From the NCBI GenBank assembly GCA_947623825.1, contig CANQHQ010000006.1, positions 1 to 50,095 of the forward strand: 50,095 nucleotides of DNA, read 5' to 3'. Position numbers and translations under genes: made by a program. This document shows, one piece after another, positions 42,299-49,862 of the stretch (positions are counted from its first letter, which is position 1; each line of letters starts with the position of its first letter). A model generated the notes under the pieces. The model saw only the letters and a list, made by a program, of their open reading frames with translations. It did no database searches and was not told where the DNA came from. Origin of the DNA: an uncultured Bacilli bacterium (GTDB lineage: Bacteria; Bacillota_I; Bacilli_A; RF39; UBA660).

Positions 42299-43873
42299 AT
42301 GAAGCGATTAAATAATCACGGGGTAAGTTTGGTTGAAATTATCGTTACTTTTTCCATAGTCATGGTCATTGTAGGCGGACTAATGGGAATTATTATGAAT
42401 TATCGTTTACAAGCGCAGTCTTCTTTTTCAAAATTGGAACTTCAAACTTATAAAAATACTTTAACCAAAGAAATCCAAGATGATATTTTGAATTTGGGGT
42501 TGTCTAATATCAACGAGGAGGGAAGTTGTTCCAGTGTCGAAAATAGAAATCGATTTGCTTCCTGTGCGAATTTGGTTTTTAAGGATGGGACAGAAAAAAT
42601 TTTGGCTATTTCTAAAATAGGTCAGGATGATCGAGATTCTTTGGAACATAAATATATTTTTTATGATGATGAACGGCATGTGATTCAGGATTCTCTTCCT
42701 AAAAAGATTCCTTCTGGTAGACATGCCATCGATTTTCAATCCATCTTTGTATATGATGGAAATTTTGTTTCTTCCGATAGTACTTTCTTGTCGGATGGAA
42801 CCGAAGTGAAGATTTTCTCTATCGATATTCCGATTGAACATATTGATTACGAAGAGGATTTTGGATTACATATTGTAGCCTCGAATGCCGATTTCTTGTC
42901 GACGAATGCCATGATTACAGAATTTCAGTATATTGGAGAAAACTATCAAGAGTATTCTGCCCCGGCAGACGGAACGTACCGTATCGAGTTATGGGGTGCT
43001 TCGGGTGGAAATATTGGAACGTATTTAGGTGGAAAAGGTGCCTATACGAGCGGTTATATTACTTTGAAAAAAGGACAAACTCTTTATGTTTATGTCGGTG
43101 GACAAGGAACCAATACCGATGTTGGAGGATTCAATGGAGGAGAATCGTTACGAACGGGTCAACATATCTATGGTTCTTCTGGTGGAGGTGCCACAGATGT
43201 TCGCTTGATTGGTGGTAGTTGGGACGACTTCAATGGATTAAAGAGTCGAATCATGGTTGCGGCCGGTGGTGGAGGTGCCAATTACCGAAATACCACTTCG
43301 GAAAAGGAAGGAAAACTTTATGGCTCGGGTAACGGTGGTGCCGGTGGAGGCATTATTGGTTATACGGGTGAGGCTTCTTCTTATGCGGATGTGACAGGGG
43401 GTTTTGAGTCTTATCCGAGTCACTGTTATGGTACAGGTGGAACTCAGGTTTCAGGTGGCAGTCGCCGTTGCTTTAACCCTAGTGGAGCGCAGTTGAATTC
43501 TGGTGTTACGGGTGGTTTTGGAAAGTCTTTGACCGTTACTTCCATATCTCAATCTGGTGGTGGTGGAGGATGGTATACCGGTGGACATAGCGATAATGGA
43601 GCGGCTGGAGGAGGTTCTTCTTATATCTCCGGTCATCCAGGATGTCAAGCAGTTGACCAGTTATCTACTGAGGGTAGCGTCCGTCATAAACCTGTTTCTG
43701 AACATGATTCCTTCGCGTTTAATGATACGACAATGATTGATGGAGAAGGTTATGTATGGACGTCTGCAACGCAACCTACTACCAAACAATCGATGCCATC
43801 GAATGGAGTAACTACGGTAAAAGAAGGAAACGTAGGAAATGGATATGCCCGGATTACCTATTTAGGTCTATAA
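42299..43873 (+). CDS. Prepilin-like protein with ALK/LTK-type glycine-rich domain
   Basis: This 524-aa protein begins with a class III signal: NNHG, cleavage before VSLVEII, with Glu at mature position 5, then a hydrophobic helix to about residue 38. Residues ~40-220 form an extracytoplasmic domain. Residues ~225-520 are glycine rich. Motifs include YRIELWGASGGN, YTSGYITLKKGQTLYVYVGG, GGGATDVRL, MVAAGGGGAN, SGGGGGWYTGG, AAGGGSSYI and GNGYARITY. This layout matches the glycine-rich domain of ALK/LTK receptor kinases and related bacterial proteins (Gly_rich). AAGGCGGTG precedes ATG 42299. It is co-transcribed with the Cys-rich prepilin and ends at a terminator. By analogy with other large minor pilins it may be a filament-tip adhesin, which is inference. 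Confidence 0.85.
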   Translation: MKRLNNHGVSLVEIIVTFSIVMVIVGGLMGIIMNYRLQAQSSFSKLELQTYKNTLTKEIQDDILNLGLSNINEEGSCSSVENRNRFASCANLVFKDGTEKILAISKIGQDDRDSLEHKYIFYDDERHVIQDSLPKKIPSGRHAIDFQSIFVYDGNFVSSDSTFLSDGTEVKIFSIDIPIEHIDYEEDFGLHIVASNADFLSTNAMITEFQYIGENYQEYSAPADGTYRIELWGASGGNIGTYLGGKGAYTSGYITLKKGQTLYVYVGGQGTNTDVGGFNGGESLRTGQHIYGSSGGGATDVRLIGGSWDDFNGLKSRIMVAAGGGGANYRNTTSEKEGKLYGSGNGGAGGGIIGYTGEASSYADVTGGFESYPSHCYGTGGTQVSGGSRRCFNPSGAQLNSGVTGGFGKSLTVTSISQSGGGGGWYTGGHSDNGAAGGGSSYISGHPGCQAVDQLSTEGSVRHKPVSEHDSFAFNDTTMIDGEGYVWTSATQPTTKQSMPSNGVTTVKEGNVGNGYARITYLGL

Positions 43874-43897
43874 GAAAATGAAATACTTTGATTTGAG

Positions 43898-43920
43898 AGG
43901 ACGATGATTCGTCCTTTTTA
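43898..43920. terminator. Bidirectional terminator between the prepilin operon and ylbJ
   Basis: A 7-bp GC-rich stem AGGACGA with TCGTCCT (4-nt loop) is followed by TTTTTA on the plus strand. It overlaps the stop codon of the convergent ylbJ. Confidence 0.75.
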
Positions 43921-44862
43921 TGTGATCCAAATAGGGTAGAGAAGAGAGAAAAGAAGAATGGAAAGAATGGTTTGGATGATGCGGGCCCAAAAATAAGGAA
44001 AGTATCTTAGATTTTGTTCCGTAATAATACTTAGAACCTGCATATGCACACTGAATCCCCCAAAAGAAAGAAATCCTAGGATAAAAATACATTTTGTAAA
44101 TTCCGAAAAAGAACTCATACTGACATATTGGATTCCTTGGGTCATCTCTAAGATTCCCGAAAGAAGAAAGCGAACATTTTCACTTAAAGGAAGCAACTGT
44201 TTTATCAAAGTGGTCAGTACCAAAAAACAAGTAATGGTTCCTAAAAGAAAAAATACAGTTGATAAGGAGTCTCGGATGCTTTTACTTAAGGCTTTTCCGA
44301 ATTTTGGATTTTTTCTTTGAAAAAAGAGATTCCAATTTCTCTTGTGGTTATTTGGTTCTTCTTTTTTTCCGCAAATACCAATGATTAAGTTACTGATTAC
44401 ATGACAAAAAAGGATTAGAAAGGCAACGGCTGGGTGATGAAGAAGGCTACTACCGATGAATCCTAAAATAAAAAGAGGATTAGAGAAGTGGGTAAATGTT
44501 AATAGATGTTCTCCTTCCTCTTTCGTTAAGATTTGTTCTTCTACCAATCGAGTCGTGTATTTGGCACCGCTCGGAAAGCCCGAGATGAGACTTGTAAATA
44601 AGACAAATCCACATTCTCCTTTTAATCCGAATAGTTTTGGCATCCATTTTCCAAATAGGATTCCTAAAAAGTCAACGAAACCATATTCGATTAAAAGATT
44701 CGAAAGAACAAAGAAAGGAAATAAGGTAGGAAATAAGTTATCTTTCCAAATAGAGATGGAAAATCCTACACTTTGAATCACTTCTTCTGAATAGGTAATC
44801 ATTAAAATAAAAGTTGTCAGTAGTAGACAAAGAATCCATAGAGAGAAAGTTCTTTTCTTCAT
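43918..44862 (-). CDS. ylbJ: Sporulation integral membrane protein YlbJ
   Basis: A 314-aa polytopic membrane protein with about eight helices and the nucleoside-recognition (Gate) type signature LISGFPSGAKYTTRLV, then FTHFSNPLFILGFIGSSLL. YlbJ is a mother-cell protein needed for normal spore formation in Bacillus subtilis; what it transports is unknown. AAAGGAA lies before the ATG. It is divergent from the ylbL-type gene; in Bacillus, ylbJ and ylbL are also close neighbours. Confidence 0.88.
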   Translation of the reverse strand: MKKRTFSLWILCLLLTTFILMITYSEEVIQSVGFSISIWKDNLFPTLFPFFVLSNLLIEYGFVDFLGILFGKWMPKLFGLKGECGFVLFTSLISGFPSGAKYTTRLVEEQILTKEEGEHLLTFTHFSNPLFILGFIGSSLLHHPAVAFLILFCHVISNLIIGICGKKEEPNNHKRNWNLFFQRKNPKFGKALSKSIRDSLSTVFFLLGTITCFLVLTTLIKQLLPLSENVRFLLSGILEMTQGIQYVSMSSFSEFTKCIFILGFLSFGGFSVHMQVLSIITEQNLRYFPYFWARIIQTILSILLFSLLYPIWIT

Positions 44863-44878
44863 AAAGTCGTTCCTTTCG

Positions 44879-44887
44879 TGTTATAAT
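44879..44887 (+). promoter_or_regulatory. Extended -10 promoter of ylbL
   Basis: TGTTATAAT (TG extension plus perfect TATAAT, 44882-44887) lies about 20 bases before the start codon. No clear -35 is visible. Confidence 0.55.
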
Positions 44888-44907
44888 GAAGTGGAAGGAT
44901 GGATGAA

Positions 44908-45921
44908 ATGATTAGTAAATTATATGAAAAAGGAAAAGATTTTATCAAAGAATCTTATTTATATATTTGTTTTTATTTTGTACTTTTTGCGGTTATGTGG
45001 TATCCGCTTCCTTACTATATTTATAGTGGGGGAGGACTCATTAATTTAGCGGACAGAGTAGAGATAGAAGATGGATATCGTTCTGAAGGAAGTTTTCATA
45101 TGTGTTATGTGACAGAATTAGATGGATCGGTTACTTCTTTTCTTCTTGGAAAATTATTAGGTTGGGATATTGTTCCTATCGAGGATATGCAGTTGGGTGA
45201 AGAGGAAAGTAGCGAAGATATCTTTTTACGTGATCGGTTGTTTATGAATGCAGGTAACTCTAATGCGATTATGACGGCTTATCAGAAGGCGGGAAAAAGT
45301 TTTCAGATTACAGAAAACAAAAATTATGTTTTTTATATTGATTCCATGGCGGATACGACGTTAAAACTTGGCGATGATATTCGAAAAATTAATGGTATCG
45401 ATTATACTGATTTGGCAATGTTAAAGGAAAAAGTCGCCGAAACAAAACCGGGAGAGTTGGTACATTTTACGGTTCTTCGGGATGGAAAAGAAATGGAGAC
45501 AGAAGCCAAGGTGTACGAAGAGGAAGGTGCTTCCTATATTGGAATTGCGGTTCAGAATGATTTTTCTTATGAAACGGATCCAGAAGTAAAACTTACTTTT
45601 ACAAAACAAGAGGCAGGAAGTTCCGGAGGCTTGATGTTAACTTTAGCGATTTATAATCAACTAGTGGAAGAAGATATTACGAGAGGACTAAAAATCGCAG
45701 GAACGGGTACGATGGAACGGGATGGTAGTGTTGGACCGATTGGTGGCGTGAAATACAAATTGAAGGGTGCTGTTTCTAAGAAGACGAAAATCTTCTTTGT
45801 ACCGAAAGGGGAAAATTACGAAGAAGCAATGGCCGAAAAGGAAAAACATCATTATTCGATTGAAATTGTTGGGGTTGCATCTTTTGATGAAGCACTTGCG
45901 TATTTAACGGAGAGAAAGTAA
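44908..45921 (+). CDS. ylbL: Membrane-anchored Lon-like (S16) protease with PDZ domain (YlbL/SepM type)
   Basis: This 337-aa protein has one N-terminal membrane helix (about residues 17-33), a PDZ-like domain (about 140-210, LKLGDDIRKINGIDY) and a C-terminal Lon-type S16 domain. The catalytic Ser is S239 in AGSSGGLMLTL, and the Lys lies in GPIGGVKYKLKGA. Homologues cut extracellular or membrane substrates, for example SepM matures a competence peptide in Streptococcus. The substrate here is unknown. ATG 44908 is favoured over 44899, because GGAAGG abuts the latter. Confidence 0.9.
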   Translation: MISKLYEKGKDFIKESYLYICFYFVLFAVMWYPLPYYIYSGGGLINLADRVEIEDGYRSEGSFHMCYVTELDGSVTSFLLGKLLGWDIVPIEDMQLGEEESSEDIFLRDRLFMNAGNSNAIMTAYQKAGKSFQITENKNYVFYIDSMADTTLKLGDDIRKINGIDYTDLAMLKEKVAETKPGELVHFTVLRDGKEMETEAKVYEEEGASYIGIAVQNDFSYETDPEVKLTFTKQEAGSSGGLMLTLAIYNQLVEEDITRGLKIAGTGTMERDGSVGPIGGVKYKLKGAVSKKTKIFFVPKGENYEEAMAEKEKHHYSIEIVGVASFDEALAYLTERK

Positions 45922-45940
45922 TGTCAAAAAATGACATTTT
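45920..45940 (+). terminator. Weak terminator after ylbL
   Basis: A 7-bp stem AATGTCA with TGACATT (5-nt A loop) followed by only two or three T overlaps the ylbL stop codon. It may be inefficient. A TATAAT at 45967-45972 suggests a new transcript for the next gene. Confidence 0.45.
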
Positions 45941-45997
45941 GCGTTCTCTTTTCTTTTGTTCTTTGATATAATAAAAGGAGTTTTAGGGGGAAAATTT

Positions 45998-46924
45998 ATG
46001 TTGAATCTATCAGAGGAAGAACGAAGAGAAGTATTGAAATCAGGAGGTCATTTGGCATTTTCTTGTAGGCATCCCAAGTTGGGAGACTTTATCGTTTATT
46101 TTCGAAGTGATAATTGTATTGTTGATGATCTTTACGTTGTAGAAGCGGAACCTGGGGCTATTTTTGATGGGAAAGTCGTACCTAAAGATCCAAATAAAGA
46201 ATTTTGTGATTATCAGGGAGTGATGACTCTTTCCTTTGATTTGATGGTTCCTTTGGCACCGATGGAGTTGGTTCATTACTTTCACGATTACGAGAAGGAA
46301 AATTATTGTTTTACTTTCAAGAATGAAAAGGAAAATCTTCAGAGTTATCACGTTCAAAAACAGGATGGAAAATGGGGTCGGATTGAAGCCAAAACTTCTT
46401 CGACCGCTCAAAGTTTTCAATTTTTGAAAGATATCGATATTCCTGGTTATTGGATGTGGGAAGGAACGCATTCTTCCGGAATCCAAGAATTTCAAGTCTA
46501 TTCTTATAAGGAAGGAAGATTTGTTTCCAATTATTTTCATGAAATCGATTTCGATGTGGAAGATACAGGGTATTTTGCTTACGTAAGAAGAGATTTATTC
46601 GATTACGATATGGATGACAATGGGCAGGAAGAGGCTGTTTATTTAGGAACTCTTTTTGGCTATGTTGATGAAAATTTTCTTTTTGCGACTCCTTTGTACG
46701 ATACGAAGAAAAAACAGTTGGTGACGACGACGTCCTTTACCAAACTCTCTCATTTTGAGGACTATGCGAAACAGGCAACCGATGCCTATTATCTTGAGTT
46801 TTTGAGTGAACAGGCTGGACAGGAAGAGGCTTTGATTTATATGCAATCGCATCCGAATCCGAAGTGTCGTCCTCAAGGTCAAATTATTTCCTTTCGGGAA
46901 AAAGTACTAGAAAAGAGGAAGTAG
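45998..46924 (+). CDS. Protein of unknown function upstream of mutS
   Basis: A 308-aa acidic protein I do not recognise. It starts MLNLSEEERREVLKSGGHLA and is rich in Tyr, Phe, Asp and Glu, with many beta-strand-like stretches (FIVYFRSDNCIVDDLYVVE). It has no signal peptide or membrane segment. Residues ~200-215 (DLFDYDMDDNGQEEAVYLG) resemble an acidic loop that could bind Ca2+, although I do not see a full EF-hand. AGGGGG lies 10 bases before the ATG, and a TATAAT is 25 bases upstream. Its stop is 2 bases before the mutS start, so the two are likely co-transcribed. A role in repair is not implied by the sequence. Confidence 0.7.
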   Translation: MLNLSEEERREVLKSGGHLAFSCRHPKLGDFIVYFRSDNCIVDDLYVVEAEPGAIFDGKVVPKDPNKEFCDYQGVMTLSFDLMVPLAPMELVHYFHDYEKENYCFTFKNEKENLQSYHVQKQDGKWGRIEAKTSSTAQSFQFLKDIDIPGYWMWEGTHSSGIQEFQVYSYKEGRFVSNYFHEIDFDVEDTGYFAYVRRDLFDYDMDDNGQEEAVYLGTLFGYVDENFLFATPLYDTKKKQLVTTTSFTKLSHFEDYAKQATDAYYLEFLSEQAGQEEALIYMQSHPNPKCRPQGQIISFREKVLEKRK

Positions 46925-46926
46925 GA

Positions 46927-49479
46927 ATGAAACGTAGTGAAGTAGATAGAGAAAAAATCTCTCCTGTGATGCAACAATATTTGGAGATTAAAGAACAGTA
47001 TGAGGATACGATTATCTTTTTTCGTTTGGGAGATTTTTATGAAATGTTTTTTGAAGATGCGGTGACTGCTTCTCGAGAACTAGAACTTACCTTGACAGGA
47101 AAAAATTGTGGGTTAGAGGAACGGGTACCGATGTGTGGGGTTCCTTACCATGCTTATAAGGCGTATCTAGATAAATTAATCGACCGTGGATACAAAGTGG
47201 CAATTTGTGAACAGATGACGGATCCGAAGGAAACCAAAGGGATGGTGGAAAGAGAGGTTATCCAAGTTGTTACGAAAGGAACCAGATTGGATGATGCACT
47301 CAATTCGAAAGATTTTAATTTTATTGCCAGTGTCTATGATTTTGATTATTGTTATGGAATTAGTTATATCGACGTCTCTACGGGATATACTTCAGGAATT
47401 GTTTTAGATCATAATGAAGAAGCCTTGATAAAAGAATTGGTAAATCACAATATTAAAGAGGGAATTGTCAATGATAAGATTGATCGTAGTATCGTTAATC
47501 AATTACGGGAAAACTATCAGATTTTAATTACGATTACCGACCAACTATACGAGGAAGAGCCATACCGTTATATTTATGAAGACGTGAAAGATGTTCGTTT
47601 GATTACCGCTACGAAGCATTTGCTTGCGTATTTGTTGGAAACCAAGAAGGGGGATTTGTCTCATCTTCAGAAATTAGAGGTTCTCGATTATTCGAAACAT
47701 CTTTTGTTTGATGTCCATACAAAAAAGAATTTGGAGTTAATTGAAACGATTCGAAGTCATGAACGACAATATTCTCTTTTGTGGCTTTTAGATAAAACGA
47801 AGACGGCAATGGGAAGTCGATTCTTAAAGGCAAATTTGGAGAGTCCTTTGACCGATAAAAAGGAATTAATGCGAAGATACGACATCATTGAAAAACTTTT
47901 AACGGAATTTATCAAAAAAGAGGAACTTCGTGAGGCTTTAGATCAGGTGTATGATTTGGAACGTTTGGCGAGCCGCGTCAGTTATGGAAATGTAAATGCC
48001 AGAGACTTTATTCAGTTGCGAAATTCTTTAGGTGCACTTCCTACGATTCATGCGATTCTAGAAGAAATTTCTTATGACAAAAATGTCGAAGTATTAGAGG
48101 AACTTTATCAGTTACTTTCTCGCTCAATCTCGGAGGATGCGCCTGCGACTCTTAAAGAGGGTTCTTTGATTCAACCAGGATACAGTTCTCAATTGGATGA
48201 ATTAAAGAATATTCGAAAAAATAGTAAAGATTATATTCTTCAACTTGAAAATGATGAAAAAGAAAGAACAGGAATTAAGAACCTTAAAATTGGATTTAAT
48301 AAAGTGTTCGGTTATTATATTGAAGTTAGCAAAGGTAGTATTCCTATGATTAAGGAAGAGTTTGGATATGAGAGGAAACAAACCCTTGTAAATTATGAGC
48401 GTTTTATTACGCCTTTGTTAAAGGAAAAAGAAGATATTATTCTTGGTGCGGAAGAAAAAATTATTGAATTGGAATATCAATTGTTCATGCAGATTCGAGA
48501 TACCGCAAAGACCTATGTTCCCAAACTTCAACAAATTTCTAAAGTATTGGCAGAAGTGGACATGATGTTGTCTCTTACTTTGGTGGCAGAAGAGAATAAT
48601 TATGTGAGACCTTTTTTGACGGAAGAACGAGTTATTAATATTAAGGATGGAAGGCATCCTGTGGTAGAAAAGGTTAGCAAAAAGGACTATGTTCCGAATG
48701 ATATTTCGATGGGAAAAGATACCAATATTCTTTTGATTACTGGTCCGAATATGGCTGGAAAGAGTACATATATGCGACAACTTGCGATTATTATTATCAT
48801 GGCTCAAATTGGATCTTTTGTTCCGTGTCGCAGTTGTATGATTCCTATTTTTGATCGAATTTTTACACGTATTGGAGCGAGTGATGATTTGGTTAGTGGA
48901 GAGAGTACTTTTATGGTGGAAATGAAGGAGGCAAATGTAGCGATTCAGGAAGCGACAGAGAACAGCCTTATTTTATTCGATGAATTGGGTAGGGGAACCG
49001 CAACGTATGATGGAATGAGTTTGGCTCAAGCAATTTTGGAATATATTCATGATAAAATCAAAGCGAAGACGTTGTTTTCGACCCATTATCATGAATTGAC
49101 CTCTCTTGCTTCTGATTTACCGAACCTTCGAAATGTTCATGTTAGTGCCATCGAAGGGAAGGGAACGATTACGTTCCTTCATAAAGTCAAAAATGGCGCC
49201 GTAGATAAAAGTTATGGAATTCATGTTGCTTCTTTGGCACATCTACCAACCTCTTTGATTGAACGTGCTAGTGAAATTTTAGATGTTTACGAACACAAGG
49301 GGGAAAAGCAGCAGACGTTTACCCAGACTAGTTTATTTTTAGATTTTGATAATACAGATCCTGTAACAGAGGATGAAATTACAAAGAAGTTGGGTGAAAT
49401 TAATCCCCTAGAAATGACTCCAATGGAGGCTTTGAACTTTCTCTATGAGATTACGAATGAGTATAAGGGAAAAAAGTAA
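46927..49479 (+). CDS. mutS: DNA mismatch repair protein MutS
   Basis: This 850-aa mismatch-recognition ATPase has the mismatch-binding N-terminal motif FFRLGDFYEMFFEDA with the intercalating Phe, the connector and lever/clamp regions, and the ATPase core with Walker A GPNMAGKSTYMRQ, then SGESTFMVEM, Walker B LILFDELGRGT and FSTHYHEL. The C-terminal helix-turn-helix dimer region is present (MTPMEALNFLYEI). The open frame reaches back to 46864 inside the previous gene, but ATG 46927 after GAGGAAG/TAGGA is the likely start. MutL is encoded about 22 kb away at 23253. Confidence 0.97.
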   Translation: MKRSEVDREKISPVMQQYLEIKEQYEDTIIFFRLGDFYEMFFEDAVTASRELELTLTGKNCGLEERVPMCGVPYHAYKAYLDKLIDRGYKVAICEQMTDPKETKGMVEREVIQVVTKGTRLDDALNSKDFNFIASVYDFDYCYGISYIDVSTGYTSGIVLDHNEEALIKELVNHNIKEGIVNDKIDRSIVNQLRENYQILITITDQLYEEEPYRYIYEDVKDVRLITATKHLLAYLLETKKGDLSHLQKLEVLDYSKHLLFDVHTKKNLELIETIRSHERQYSLLWLLDKTKTAMGSRFLKANLESPLTDKKELMRRYDIIEKLLTEFIKKEELREALDQVYDLERLASRVSYGNVNARDFIQLRNSLGALPTIHAILEEISYDKNVEVLEELYQLLSRSISEDAPATLKEGSLIQPGYSSQLDELKNIRKNSKDYILQLENDEKERTGIKNLKIGFNKVFGYYIEVSKGSIPMIKEEFGYERKQTLVNYERFITPLLKEKEDIILGAEEKIIELEYQLFMQIRDTAKTYVPKLQQISKVLAEVDMMLSLTLVAEENNYVRPFLTEERVINIKDGRHPVVEKVSKKDYVPNDISMGKDTNILLITGPNMAGKSTYMRQLAIIIIMAQIGSFVPCRSCMIPIFDRIFTRIGASDDLVSGESTFMVEMKEANVAIQEATENSLILFDELGRGTATYDGMSLAQAILEYIHDKIKAKTLFSTHYHELTSLASDLPNLRNVHVSAIEGKGTITFLHKVKNGAVDKSYGIHVASLAHLPTSLIERASEILDVYEHKGEKQQTFTQTSLFLDFDNTDPVTEDEITKKLGEINPLEMTPMEALNFLYEITNEYKGKK

Positions 49480-49487
49480 GAAACGAA

Positions 49488-49514
49488 AAAAGGCGATATT
49501 CGCCTTTTATTTTT
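49488..49514. terminator. Bidirectional terminator between mutS and the nuclease fragment
   Basis: A 9-bp stem AAAAGGCGA with TCGCCTTTT (loop TAT) followed by ATTTTTG lies just after mutS. It overlaps the stop codon of the convergent gene at 49507. Confidence 0.85.
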
Positions 49515-49836
49515 GCATTAGAGATTGTAATTGATTTGAGGTAAGACCTGTGCATTCTGCAATGAGATTAATATCTAAATTTTTCTTGAGCATTGTGAGG
49601 GCAATTTCTTGACTTTTTTCATTTTTTCCTTTATCTAGTCCGATTTTCTCTCCTTTATTTAAACCGATTTTTTCTCCTTTTGCCATTCCTCTTTCCATTC
49701 CTCTCTCTTCCGCTTCTTCGCTTCGTCGATAGATTTCTTGTTTGTAATCATAAGCCTTCTGTCGCTCTTTGTCATATAACTTCACAATCGTTGTCTTCTT
49801 GCTTGCTTTCTTTGCTTCTTCTACATATTCTTTCAT
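49507..49836 (-). CDS. C-terminal piece of an Rpn/PD-(D/E)XK nuclease family protein, copy A
   Basis: A 109-aa frame that reads like the C-terminal tail of Rpn/YhgA-type (PD-(D/E)XK, often labelled transposase) proteins. It has a charged helix (RQKAYDYKQEIYRRSEEAEE), short repeats of the form KGEKIGL, and the terminal helix pair LNLIAECTGLTS-like NLIAECTGLTSNQL. The catalytic N-terminal domain is absent. ATG 49836 has AAAGGAATGAG upstream, so it may be translated as a stand-alone small protein; otherwise it is a truncated remnant. A second, nearly identical copy lies immediately upstream on the same strand. Function of the isolated tail is unknown. Confidence 0.6.
   Translation of the reverse strand: MKEYVEEAKKASKKTTIVKLYDKERQKAYDYKQEIYRRSEEAEERGMERGMAKGEKIGLNKGEKIGLDKGKNEKSQEIALTMLKKNLDINLIAECTGLTSNQLQSLMQK
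49514..49798. repeat. Tandem repeat copy A of the nuclease-tail sequence
   Basis: The sequence from GCATTAGAGATTGTAATTG through CTCTTTGTCAT occurs again at 49870-50095, with a few substitutions and a shorter middle. The length difference comes from extra KG-type repeats and an added stretch in copy A. The two are direct repeats, about 70 bases apart. Confidence 0.85.
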
Positions 49837-49862
49837 AATCTCATTCCTTTCACAATTTTCTT

